Positions 56,519-64,000 of a stretch of 64,000 nt of DNA are shown here, one piece after another. This DNA is from JAIYDQ01 sp034408855 (GTDB taxonomy: Bacteria > Planctomycetota > Planctomycetia > Pirellulales > Pirellulaceae), in assembly GCA_034408855.1 (NCBI GenBank), contig JAWXCK010000217.1, forward strand, positions 1-64,000. Reading direction: 5' to 3'. The position numbers and the translations under genes are program-made. Numbering within the stretch: the first letter of the stretch is position 1; the number at the start of each line of letters is the position of its first letter. The notes under the pieces are model-generated. The model did not search any database. It was not told the origin of the DNA and worked only from the letters and a program-made list of their open reading frames with translations.

Positions 56519-56565
56519 GCTTTCCCGCGTACAAATTCCGAGTTTCAAAGAGAAGTATCGAATAA

Positions 56566-56820
56566 ATGGCACATAAAAAAGGACAGGGCTCGACCCGCAA
56601 CGGACGCGACAGCAATGCCCAACGACGTGGTGTTAAAAAGTTTGGCGGAGAACTGGTATTCCCTGGTAACATCTTAGTTCGCCAAGTCGGTACGAAGTGG
56701 CATCCTGGCCACAATGTTGGAATCGGTAATGACTACACGATTTTCTCGCTGATCGAAGGTAATGTTTACTTCGATCAAGAAGGACGTCGCATCAATGTTC
56801 GGTCCGCAGTTGCATCCTAA
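56566..56820 (+). CDS. rpmA: 50S ribosomal protein L27
   Basis: L27 has an N-terminal tail that reaches the peptidyl transferase centre. The 84-residue protein starts MAHKKGQGSTRNGRDSNAQR, the family signature without the cleavable extension of Firmicutes, and continues GGELVFPGNILVRQVGTKWH. It is followed 55 bp later by obgE, the usual neighbour. rplU (L21) is not upstream. Confidence 0.97.
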   Translation: MAHKKGQGSTRNGRDSNAQRRGVKKFGGELVFPGNILVRQVGTKWHPGHNVGIGNDYTIFSLIEGNVYFDQEGRRINVRSAVAS

Positions 56821-56875
56821 TTGCATACGAACGCTTTCAGTTGGTTCGAGTGAGTCGTATTGTCTGGAAGTGTAG

Positions 56876-57880
56876 ATGTTTGTCGATCGAGTTGAAATTG
56901 AGATAATCGCCGGTCGCGGCGGCAATGGCTGCGTGGCATTTCGACGTGAGAAACACGTTCCGCGCGGCGGTCCTTGTGGTGGCGATGGCGGATCGGGTGG
57001 CAGCGTCATTATCCGAGCGATCGCTGGCGTGAATTCGCTCACCGAATTCGTACATCAACGACAATGGCGAGCTGAACCAGGTGCGCCTGGTCTCGGTAAA
57101 GATTGTCATGGCAAAAATGGTCGAAATCTCGTGCTGAATGTTCCGCCTGGAACTGTTCTCATCGATCATGAGTCGGGAATTGTTCTTCGCGATCTCGACA
57201 AGGAAGGCACTGAGATCGTCGCGTCGCGCGGCGGCAAGGGCGGGTGGGGTAACACGCATTTCAAATCGGCGCAAAACCAAGCACCTCGTGAAACGACCGG
57301 CGGCAGCGAAGGCGAGCGACGTCGCGTTGTTTTGGAACTCAAGACTATTGCCGACGTCGGACTAGTCGGGAAACCGAACGCCGGTAAGAGTACGCTGCTG
57401 AGCAGACTTTCGAGAGCCCGGCCTGAAATCGCCGACTATCCATTTACGACCAAGTATCCCAATCTCGGACTGGTTTCAATTGATAACGATCGTACGTTCG
57501 TGATGGCAGATATTCCCGGACTCATCGAAGGCGCTTCAGAAGGTGTTGGGCTTGGCCACGACTTTTTGCGTCATATCATGCGTGCGGGAATTTTAGTACA
57601 TTTGATCGAACCGATGCCGATGGACGAATCGGACCCGATCGAAAACTATCACGCCATTCGCAAGGAACTAATTCAGTACAGTGAAGAACTTGCAACGCGA
57701 CCGGAGTTGATCGCGATTACCAAAGCCGAATTGCCAGGCGCATCCGAAGTCCATCAAGCGCTGCAAACCAACCTCGGTCGTGACGATGTGTTTCTCATCA
57801 GCGCCGTCACGGGCCAAGGACTTAATCAGGTCGCGTCGGAAATTGCGGTCAAGCTTAAAGAACAGAAAAGCCTTTGTTAG
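56876..57880 (+). CDS. obgE: Ribosome-assembly GTPase Obg/CgtA
   Basis: Obg binds the 50S subunit and links its maturation to nucleotide state. The glycine-rich Obg fold is at the N-terminus (GRGGNGCVAFRREKHVPRGG, then PCGGDGGSGG). The G domain has G1 GKPNAGKST, the switch region YPFTTKYPNLG, G3 DIPGLIEGAS and ITKAE as the G4-like motif. At 334 residues it has no C-terminal OCT domain, as in the shorter Obg forms. The start at 56876 fits MFVDRVEIEIIAGRGGNGCV. Confidence 0.95.
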   Translation: MFVDRVEIEIIAGRGGNGCVAFRREKHVPRGGPCGGDGGSGGSVIIRAIAGVNSLTEFVHQRQWRAEPGAPGLGKDCHGKNGRNLVLNVPPGTVLIDHESGIVLRDLDKEGTEIVASRGGKGGWGNTHFKSAQNQAPRETTGGSEGERRRVVLELKTIADVGLVGKPNAGKSTLLSRLSRARPEIADYPFTTKYPNLGLVSIDNDRTFVMADIPGLIEGASEGVGLGHDFLRHIMRAGILVHLIEPMPMDESDPIENYHAIRKELIQYSEELATRPELIAITKAELPGASEVHQALQTNLGRDDVFLISAVTGQGLNQVASEIAVKLKEQKSLC

Positions 57881-57883
57881 ACC

Positions 57884-58741
57884 ATGGATGCTGCACCCTA
57901 CTTTGGTGTCGTTGATATCGGTAATAGTGGACTTAAAGCCGCTTTGGTGGATGCGAATTCCAAGCAGTTGGTGAGTGCCGTCGAATCGCTTCACTGGGTT
58001 TTTCCTGAAGCAAACGGAAAATTACCACCGAAAGAGTTTCAATCCTCAGGTGCCATGTGGGCCGCGATCGAAGATCAAACGGCGTATGCTGGGCTGATCG
58101 CTCAACTGAAAAACCAACTTCCGAATAGCCAACTCGCGATTGTTTGGAAAGTAAGTTGTGTTCAACCTCGAGCCCTGGCAACGTTTACAAACTGCCTTAC
58201 CGATCAATGGTCGATTGACCAAGTTCAAAATATTTCGCATTCCGATATCCCGATGAAGCTCGATGTCGACGCTCCGGATGGCGTTGGTATCGATCGGTTG
58301 TTGGCTGCATGGTGGGCTTGGCAATCAAACCATCGAAGAGGTCCCTTGATCGTGCTGCAAGCCGGATCAGCCGTCACCGTAGACTGGGTCAATGAACAGG
58401 GTGTTTATTGCGGCGGTGCCATCATGCCTGGACTTTCGCTAACCTTAAAGTACTTGGCTTTCGGTACCGCATACTTGCCTTGGCTAGCGCCGCCATCGGA
58501 TCCAAGATCGATTGCGTTGCCTGGCAAGAATACTACTGATGCAATTCTTGCTGGCGTTACGGCAAGCTTTATGGGCGGAATAGAATTGCTGCTTCGCCGA
58601 TACACCGATCAGTATCCTGGCGACTCGAACGATATTCAAACCATCGTATCGGGAGGCGACGGCCAAACTTTGGCAAGAGCCATTATTACGCCGTTCAAGC
58701 TCGTCGATCACCTCGTACTCAACGCGCTTGCCCAGCTTTGA
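57884..58741 (+). CDS. coaX: Type III pantothenate kinase
   Basis: CoaX phosphorylates pantothenate, the first step of CoA synthesis, and uses an ASKHA fold. The phosphate motif DIGNSGLKAAL is at the N-terminus. GVGIDRLLAAWWA holds the pantothenate-binding and catalytic Asp region. LQAGSAVTVDWVNEQGVYCG and GGAIMPGLSLTLKYLAFGTA follow as in the family. Length is 285 residues. It begins 3 bp after obgE, so the two are probably co-transcribed. Confidence 0.88.
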   Translation: MDAAPYFGVVDIGNSGLKAALVDANSKQLVSAVESLHWVFPEANGKLPPKEFQSSGAMWAAIEDQTAYAGLIAQLKNQLPNSQLAIVWKVSCVQPRALATFTNCLTDQWSIDQVQNISHSDIPMKLDVDAPDGVGIDRLLAAWWAWQSNHRRGPLIVLQAGSAVTVDWVNEQGVYCGGAIMPGLSLTLKYLAFGTAYLPWLAPPSDPRSIALPGKNTTDAILAGVTASFMGGIELLLRRYTDQYPGDSNDIQTIVSGGDGQTLARAIITPFKLVDHLVLNALAQL

Positions 58742-58789
58742 ATGAAATCCGTCGGTTAGCCTCGAAGCGACCGAAATTCCCTCGTTTTC

Positions 58790-58820
58790 CCTCGTTCCCA
58801 GGCTCCGCCTGGAAACGAGG
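58790..58820. repeat. Hairpin between convergent coaX and uvrD ends
   Basis: The arms CCTCGTTCCCAGGC and GCCTGGAAACGAGG flank a TCC triloop, with a single mismatch in a 14-bp stem. The direct words CCCTCGTTTTCCCTCGTTCC stand at its left. It lies between two gene ends and may terminate transcription from both sides. Stem and loop match the type seen at 38069-38210. Confidence 0.78.
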
Positions 58821-58854
58821 GGCGTCAAAGACTCCGGTTAAAGTCAACCAACTG

Positions 58855-61260
58855 CTACTTGAGAGTCAGTGGTGATTGGGCAAGCACAAAGGTTTTGGTT
58901 TCCTTCGCTTCGAATTGCACAACGGCTCGACGTTTGGTTCCATGACCGTCGACCGATACGATCTTTCCAATGCCATAGGCAGGATGAATCACGCGACTGC
59001 CAGCTTGGAATTGCTTCACCTCAACACCCGATGCAGTCGTCAATGGCGAAACACTTGCACCGCTCTTAAGCGATTTCGCCAAGTCTGGTTTCTGATTCTT
59101 TAGAATGCTTTGCTGCAATGCTGGCGCAAGTTTGTTTCTGGGAACAACGCTTGGTTTCAATTTTGAATTCGATTCCAGTTCTTCGGGCGTGAACGCGATT
59201 TCATATGCTTTTTCCGTCTTAGATGAACTTCCGAACTCGAACGAAGGTTCCGAAATGAAATCGTCGTCACCCGAATCAGAATATCCATATTCATCTTCGC
59301 TGTCATAGTCATATCGGTTCTCAGTCATATCAATGATTTCTAGTTCCAATCGTGGAATCTCCATCAAGAATGGACTCGGGACGCTCGTTCGATTTTGAAA
59401 ACCTCGTCGGTTAGCGGTGCTCAGTTGAAGCCGATCCATTGCGCGAGTAATCCCGACGAATAGCAAACGGCGTTCTTCCTCTACTTGCTGTGGATCGTCC
59501 TTCGATCGAATATGCGGAAGGATATTCTCCTCGACGGCGATCAAGAAAACCGTCGGAAACTCGAGTCCCTTCGCCGCATGCAGCGTCATCAGCGTTACAC
59601 GGTCGGCGGCATTTTCCATCTGGTCAGCATCGGCCAGCAAACTGACTTGCTCTAGAAACATTTCAAGACTATTACTATCTCCAGCTTCTTCGTCAATCTG
59701 TCTCGCGTCAGCCAGCAACTCATTGACGTTTTCGTCGACCGAATCGTCTGGCTCAGCCGACTTTTTCTTGGATAGGTACTCGACGTACGCAGTCGATTCC
59801 AAAAGATGTAAAATCAAGTCAACGAGCTTACCAGAGGACAATTCGACAAGTTGCCTCCAAAGCTTCAGGAATTGTCGAGCTCCCAAGGTTGCTTTCTTAG
59901 AGAGGGCCCCTGAATCAGCCGCCGTTATCAACGCATCAATCATGCTCGTGCGGTCGCGAATCGCAATCTCGGAAACTTTTTCGATCGTCTTATCGCCAAG
60001 ACCACGAGGAGGCGTGTTGATGACACGACCAAATGCGATATCGTCGCGAGGGTTGTGAACCATCCGCAGATAAGCTATTAAATCTTTGATTTCTTGTCGC
60101 TGGTAGAATCGAAAACCACCGATCAATTGATAGTTCAAGCGTCGCGAGATGAGAGCTTTTTCAAGCAGTCGCGATTGTGCATTGGTGCGGTATAGGACGG
60201 CAAAGTCGCTGGCTCGTTCACCGTTATCGGTCACGCAAGCCCGAATTTGGTCAGCAATGTTTTCGGCTTCGTCTTGGTCAGATGGATAGTGGGCTAGACG
60301 AACTCGTGCCCCTTCGGGTCGCGTGGCAATAAGTGTTTTAGCTTTGCGTCGTACGTTGTAATGGATCAACGAATCAGCAATGGAAAGGATCTCCGGCGTG
60401 CTCCGATAATTTTGTTCCAGCCGGACTATCTTTGCTGTTGGGAAGTCTTTTTCGAAAGTGAGGATGTTTTCGATGTTCGCGCCACGCCATCCATAGATCG
60501 ATTGATCGGGATCACCGGTAACGTTTAAATTCGGATGGTCGATCGATAACGCACGGACGATCACGTACTGTGCAAAGTTAGTATCTTGATACTCATCGAC
60601 CATAATAAATTCGTATCGTCGGTCGAGATCGGCTCGTAATTCCGGTTCTGTTCGAAGAATGATGGCTGGGTGCAAGAGTAAGTCATCGAAATCAACGGCT
60701 CCGCATTCTAAAAGTTGCTGTTGGTAGGCCGGGTAGACCTGACTGACAATATGCTGGAGGCTTCCAAGTCGATGTTGATCGAGAATTTCCGGGGTAATTA
60801 AATTCGTTTTCAGCCGACTGATCTCTTTGGCCAGTTGTCCGATCGTAACGTGCGTCAGTTTGACTTTTGCTTTGATGACTGCTCGTTCCAGCGCTTTCTT
60901 GGAATCGTCGGTATCGTAGATCGAAAAATTTTCGCCCAGTCCAACCGATCGTCCATAGCGTCGTAGAAAGCGGGCACCAAATCCGTGAAACGTCCCCATT
61001 GTGATTGGCTGGTCACCGACGAGACTCTTGACTCGTTCGCGAATAGCTTGGGCCGCTTTATTAGTAAACGTCATCGCAAGAATCGAGCTGCTTGGGATTC
61101 CTTGCTCGATCATGTAAGCGATTCGATGCGTGACAACGCGTGTCTTACCGCTTCCAGGGCCAGCTAACGTCATCAGCGGCCCTTGGATTGTCTCGACGGC
61201 CTGCCGTTGTTCGGGGTTCAGGGCTTCGAGGATTGCGTCCATGCTTTTGGATGAGTTCAT
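58855..61260 (-). CDS. UvrD/PcrA-type DNA helicase
   Basis: A 3'-5' superfamily 1 helicase for repair and fork maintenance, 801 residues. The Q motif LNPEQRQAVETIQGP and Walker A AGPGSGKT (residues 33-40) open the protein. Motif II reads VDEYQDTN, motif III GDPDQSIYGWRGA, motif IV LEQNYRSTPEIL, and motif V/VI TLHAAKGLEFPTVFL with VGITRAMDRL. An Asp/Ser-rich linker (YDYDSEDEYGYSDSGDDD) near residue 655 is unusual. The C-terminal tudor-like domain VIHPAYGIGKIVSVDG follows. The start overlaps the kinase stop as ATGA. Confidence 0.94.
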   Translation of the reverse strand: MNSSKSMDAILEALNPEQRQAVETIQGPLMTLAGPGSGKTRVVTHRIAYMIEQGIPSSSILAMTFTNKAAQAIRERVKSLVGDQPITMGTFHGFGARFLRRYGRSVGLGENFSIYDTDDSKKALERAVIKAKVKLTHVTIGQLAKEISRLKTNLITPEILDQHRLGSLQHIVSQVYPAYQQQLLECGAVDFDDLLLHPAIILRTEPELRADLDRRYEFIMVDEYQDTNFAQYVIVRALSIDHPNLNVTGDPDQSIYGWRGANIENILTFEKDFPTAKIVRLEQNYRSTPEILSIADSLIHYNVRRKAKTLIATRPEGARVRLAHYPSDQDEAENIADQIRACVTDNGERASDFAVLYRTNAQSRLLEKALISRRLNYQLIGGFRFYQRQEIKDLIAYLRMVHNPRDDIAFGRVINTPPRGLGDKTIEKVSEIAIRDRTSMIDALITAADSGALSKKATLGARQFLKLWRQLVELSSGKLVDLILHLLESTAYVEYLSKKKSAEPDDSVDENVNELLADARQIDEEAGDSNSLEMFLEQVSLLADADQMENAADRVTLMTLHAAKGLEFPTVFLIAVEENILPHIRSKDDPQQVEEERRLLFVGITRAMDRLQLSTANRRGFQNRTSVPSPFLMEIPRLELEIIDMTENRYDYDSEDEYGYSDSGDDDFISEPSFEFGSSSKTEKAYEIAFTPEELESNSKLKPSVVPRNKLAPALQQSILKNQKPDLAKSLKSGASVSPLTTASGVEVKQFQAGSRVIHPAYGIGKIVSVDGHGTKRRAVVQFEAKETKTFVLAQSPLTLK

Positions 61261-63011
61261 TTCTGGGCCTGGCGTTGCCGAAAGTATTTAAGTCCTGGTA
61301 GAAAAAAACAAGGTGCCGCGACGGTACCAAAGATAAGGTGAGCAATCGATGGAAAGACCGCCATTGGAATTGCTGCCAAGAATAAGCATAAAGCTTGAAC
61401 ATAAAAAGCACCACTCAGAATCCCCGCTTTTACAACGAAGACCATGCCTGCGATAACCGCAAGCAGTGGAGTCAGAGTCAAACAAGGCAAGTCCAACCAC
61501 CATTCGAGCAAAAAAAGTGATCCGATGGCAATCATGCTTGCTCCCCAAACATGTGCAACTTGCCGCTCGACAAACGTAACGGGCCCCATCCGATTGCGAA
61601 GAGCCCAAAAGACTGCCGCCCATGCTCCAAGCCCGAGAGTCCAAAGCGCCGCAAAATATACGCGATTCGTTACGCCAGCCATGACAACGGTCTCGGTAAG
61701 TAAACACGCGGCAAGGACAACCAGCGAATGCCACATCCAAAGCAAGCCCCAGTTTTCGAGAACGGGTGCATGGTGGGTTTCTCGAAACAATCGAGCAACG
61801 ACCTGTGCCATGTGCCCCGAGCGTGCGGCAACCGGCTCATCGCGAAGGAACGCTTCGAGATCTTGTGCCAGCATTTCCGCCGATGAGTAACGCAGATCGG
61901 GAGGCTTCTGAAGACATCTCACGACAATCATTTCAAGATCGCGATCAATTTTGGGTTCGAGAAGTCGCGGTGCAGGCGGATCTTGTTCCAGTAACTTCAA
62001 TGCGAAATCGACCGGTGAATTTGCCATCAGCGGCGGTCGGCCCGTCAAGACATGATACAACACAGTACCAAGGCTATAGACATCGGAGCATGGGCCAATC
62101 GCGTTGACTCGACCGTTTGCTTGTTCAGGGCTCATGTAAGCAAGTGTTCCAAGGACCGCACCGGTTCTCGTTAACGTTTCCTGAACGCCTTCGCGTTTTG
62201 CCAATCCGAAATCGGTTAGTTTAGCATGACCATGCTCGTCGATTAAAATATTCGACGGCTTGATGTCCCGATGCAGGATTCCATTTTCATGCGCGTAATG
62301 AACGGCGTGACAAATCGGAATTATAAGTCTTACCGCTTCTCGTTGCGGCAAAGGACCATTCGCGATTCGATTCGCAAGCGTTTCACCTTCGATCAATTGC
62401 ATTGAAAAGTAGGGGTGGCCATCGAACTCGCCTACTTCATAAACTGGGACGATTCCAGGATGCGCAAGTTTCGCAGTCGCCTCGGCCTCGACAAAAAATC
62501 GGCGGCGGTCAGCAAGCGATGAGAGTCGGTTGCGCAAAATCATTTTCACGGCAACTTCACGTCCAAGACTCAATTGCGTCGCCCGATAAACGACCCCCAT
62601 TCCCCCATGCCCTAACTCTTCGGTAAATTCATAGTCGCCGAATTGGATCGGCAATTGCATGTGCCAGATTCCCGAGTCGCTTTGAGGAAGATGGTTTTCT
62701 TTGTTCGCATTTACCGATGCATACTTTCCTACCGCATCGGCAACGACCAAAGTACCCCAAAGGATAGGGAGCTCGTCGGCGAAATTGGGATGCTCCCGGC
62801 AGATATTTGCTAGTTCAAGATGCTCGCCTCGCTGTAGACGATCGGTCAATGACGTTAATACGGCGGCAAGTTGGCGTTCGTGTTCGCTCGCTTCTTCGTC
62901 AGGAGTTTCGACTTCGTTCTCGAAGGGTTCATGCTCGAATGCAATGGTAATCTCATCCGAAACGTTCAACGACGTTGAGATGCGTACTTTGCCTGGGTTC
63001 TCATTCTTCAT
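61257..63011 (-). CDS. Membrane-bound Ser/Thr protein kinase
   Basis: A 584-residue Hanks-type kinase. An acidic N-terminal part (about 1-125) is followed by the glycine loop LGHGGMGVVYRA near 133 and VAVKMIL with the ATP Lys. The catalytic loop HRDIKPSNIL is near 250, then LTDFGLAK, GTLAYMSPEQ and the alpha-F region. From about residue 415 there are six or so membrane helices and no recognisable external sensor domain. The start is uncertain: 63011 follows the sigma gene by 19 bp, while ATGs at 63044 and 63038 overlap its stop. It is coupled to the helicase gene. Confidence 0.9.
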   Translation of the reverse strand: MKNENPGKVRISTSLNVSDEITIAFEHEPFENEVETPDEEASEHERQLAAVLTSLTDRLQRGEHLELANICREHPNFADELPILWGTLVVADAVGKYASVNANKENHLPQSDSGIWHMQLPIQFGDYEFTEELGHGGMGVVYRATQLSLGREVAVKMILRNRLSSLADRRRFFVEAEATAKLAHPGIVPVYEVGEFDGHPYFSMQLIEGETLANRIANGPLPQREAVRLIIPICHAVHYAHENGILHRDIKPSNILIDEHGHAKLTDFGLAKREGVQETLTRTGAVLGTLAYMSPEQANGRVNAIGPCSDVYSLGTVLYHVLTGRPPLMANSPVDFALKLLEQDPPAPRLLEPKIDRDLEMIVVRCLQKPPDLRYSSAEMLAQDLEAFLRDEPVAARSGHMAQVVARLFRETHHAPVLENWGLLWMWHSLVVLAACLLTETVVMAGVTNRVYFAALWTLGLGAWAAVFWALRNRMGPVTFVERQVAHVWGASMIAIGSLFLLEWWLDLPCLTLTPLLAVIAGMVFVVKAGILSGAFYVQALCLFLAAIPMAVFPSIAHLIFGTVAAPCFFLPGLKYFRQRQAQK

Positions 63012-63030
63012 CCTCGAAACCGGAACCTCC

Positions 63031-63702
63031 CTATGCATCCACATCGAATTTCGCAGGTGAAGACGGATCAGACAATTGGTCATCAAGAATCGATCGCAGC
63101 CGTCGCAGTGCTCGAAGATATCGCATGCTTGCCGCCGGCTCCGCTAACCCTAGGGCTTCGGCGGCTTCGACATTACTCATCTGTTCGTAATGTCGCATCA
63201 AGATAATTTCTCGATCATTTCCTTTAAGTCGATAGACGGCTTTTTCAACTTGCACCGCAATCTCTTTTTGAGTCGCAATGGCGGCCGGCGTGAGGCCAGG
63301 GTCTCGCAACTGAGCTGCCAACTCGATGGTCGAGTGATCTTGGTTAGCCGCTGCCGCCATCGGTTGCTCGCGATCGACACTCCGTTTCGCAGAGCCACGA
63401 TGGCGGCGATGAGCATCGATGATTCGATCTTTGGCAATTTGCCGCAACCAAAGCTGAAAATTCATGACCGGATTGTCGAGGTATTGGCTGAGCCTGCGAT
63501 TGGCCTCGACCAAAACATCCTGGACGACATCGCTAACATCGACTCGCCGTTGAACTTTATGATCCAGTCGCAACTGAATCATCCGACGCAATGAACCGCG
63601 ATGGCGTTCGAGGAGATTATCGATAGCATCGTCCTTACCTTGCCGAGCTTGCGCAAGGAGTTCTGTCGTCTCTTCGCTTTGAGGCCAAATGGATTGGTTC
63701 AT
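63031..63702 (-). CDS. ECF-type RNA polymerase sigma factor
   Basis: A 223-residue sigma-70 family member. Region 2 spans about 20-95 with VDVSDVVQDVLVEANRRL and LRQIAKDRIIDAHRRHRG. A Gln/Ala-rich linker follows. Region 4 (about 150-215) contains GNDREIILMRHYEQMSNVEA, then AEALGLAEPAASMRYLRALR. The type is common in Planctomycetota and is often next to a Ser/Thr kinase, as here. The ATG at 63714 is an alternative start; neither has a clear ribosome-binding site. No anti-sigma factor is visible, so the kinase may control it. Confidence 0.92.
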   Translation of the reverse strand: MNQSIWPQSEETTELLAQARQGKDDAIDNLLERHRGSLRRMIQLRLDHKVQRRVDVSDVVQDVLVEANRRLSQYLDNPVMNFQLWLRQIAKDRIIDAHRRHRGSAKRSVDREQPMAAAANQDHSTIELAAQLRDPGLTPAAIATQKEIAVQVEKAVYRLKGNDREIILMRHYEQMSNVEAAEALGLAEPAASMRYLRALRRLRSILDDQLSDPSSPAKFDVDA

Positions 63703-63861
63703 AGATCGATTCATTTTAATCGCATGACCGCAAAATTGACATCGCAGTTCAGGCGGATTAGAAATCCTATTTTGGTTGCCTATCGCTTTCCGCGGCTCAA
63801 TACTCAATTGCCTTAATATACAGGGTCTGGAAGCGGTCAGCGGTAAGTGCACTGTTTAAAA

Positions 63862-63880
63862 CGCAAGCTGGAAGCTTGCG
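63862..63880. repeat. Short triloop hairpin
   Basis: CGCAAGCT-GGA-AGCTTGCG is a perfect 8-bp stem with a GGA loop. It lies 5 bp beyond the end of the partial propeller gene and upstream of the sigma factor gene on the same strand. Confidence 0.7.
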
Positions 63881-63884
63881 CCAC

Positions 63885-64000
63885 TTAGTTTAGAACTTCT
63901 AGTTCGAACGCGGCGGCTTCGCGGTCGTTCCGGACGACGAGGATCTTGCCCGCCACCGTTGGATTATTCCAAGTCTTGCTGGTCAAGGCACTAAACCGAG
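63885..64000 (-). CDS. C-terminus of a PQQ-like beta-propeller protein (partial)
   Basis: The minus strand is open from the window edge to a TAA at 63885-63887. It encodes a peptide with SALTSKTWNNPTVAGKILVV, then RNDREAAAFELEVLN. The TWNNPTVAG..LVVRND.EA..FEL pattern is the typical last blade of planctomycete PQQ/BamB-like propeller proteins. It is upstream of the sigma factor gene on the same strand. The rest of the gene is outside the window. Confidence 0.68.
   Translation of the reverse strand, partial: RFSALTSKTWNNPTVAGKILVVRNDREAAAFELEVLN

Overview
The window looks like chromosomal DNA of a planctomycete, most likely of the Pirellula/Rhodopirellula group. The reasons are a DUF1559 pseudopilin, a formylglycine-type sulfatase, a PVC-type haem-binding dehydrogenase, a DUF1080 remnant, an ECF sigma factor next to a Ser/Thr kinase, PQQ-like beta-propeller proteins, and many short hairpin repeats between genes. 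The lineage is inferred from gene families, not from a marker gene comparison.

Layout. 0-6 kb: dgkA (cut by the window edge), rseP and dxr on the minus strand, with ftsH divergent. 6-15 kb: exported catabolic or accessory genes: a PqaA-like hydrolase, a 1330-residue beta-propeller protein carrying a methyltransferase-like domain, a sulfatase and an enolase-superfamily dehydratase. 15-22.3 kb: a tightly coupled flagellar operon (fliG, fliH, fliI, fliJ, a motE-like gene, fliK) followed by a MazG-type pyrophosphohydrolase and queD. 22.4-28.7 kb: sucA, an acidic lipoprotein and a sialate O-acetylesterase on the minus strand. 28.8-34.6 kb: msrB, then a three-gene membrane cassette made of two HlyD-type adaptors and an M50 metalloprotease fused to a third HlyD-type adaptor; no transport pump is encoded with it. 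34.7-41.5 kb: carB and a PVC-type haem-binding dehydrogenase. 41.7-49.2 kb: a compact, divergently arranged type II secretion/type IV filament-like locus with GspE, GspF, a GspF-like protein with four modules, and four pseudopilins. 49.2-52.8 kb: miaB-hflK-hflC. 53-58.7 kb: a MoxR-like ATPase, an internally deleted DUF1080 gene, a glycine-zipper protein, an unknown exported protein, rpmA, obgE and coaX. 58.8-64 kb: an operon-like row of ECF sigma factor, membrane Ser/Thr kinase and UvrD/PcrA helicase, then the end of another PQQ-propeller gene.

How the genes relate. Housekeeping functions (isoprenoid synthesis, membrane proteolysis, pyrimidine/arginine precursor, TCA cycle, tRNA modification, ribosome assembly, CoA synthesis) alternate with surface and secretion systems. 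Overlapping ATGA, GTGA or TAATG junctions indicate translational coupling in dxr-rseP, the flagellar genes, mazG-queD, the adaptor/M50 pair, the pseudopilins, gspE-gspF, miaB-hflK and kinase-uvrD.

The most interesting points are the HlyD/HlyD/M50 cassette, the reduced secretion locus with a four-module GspF and a repeat-derived pseudopilin tail, the methyltransferase-like domain inside an exported beta-propeller protein, the in-frame internal deletion in a DUF1080 gene, and a family of hairpins with different stems but a similar purine or TCC triloop. No tRNA, rRNA, CRISPR array, insertion sequence or phage gene was recognised.
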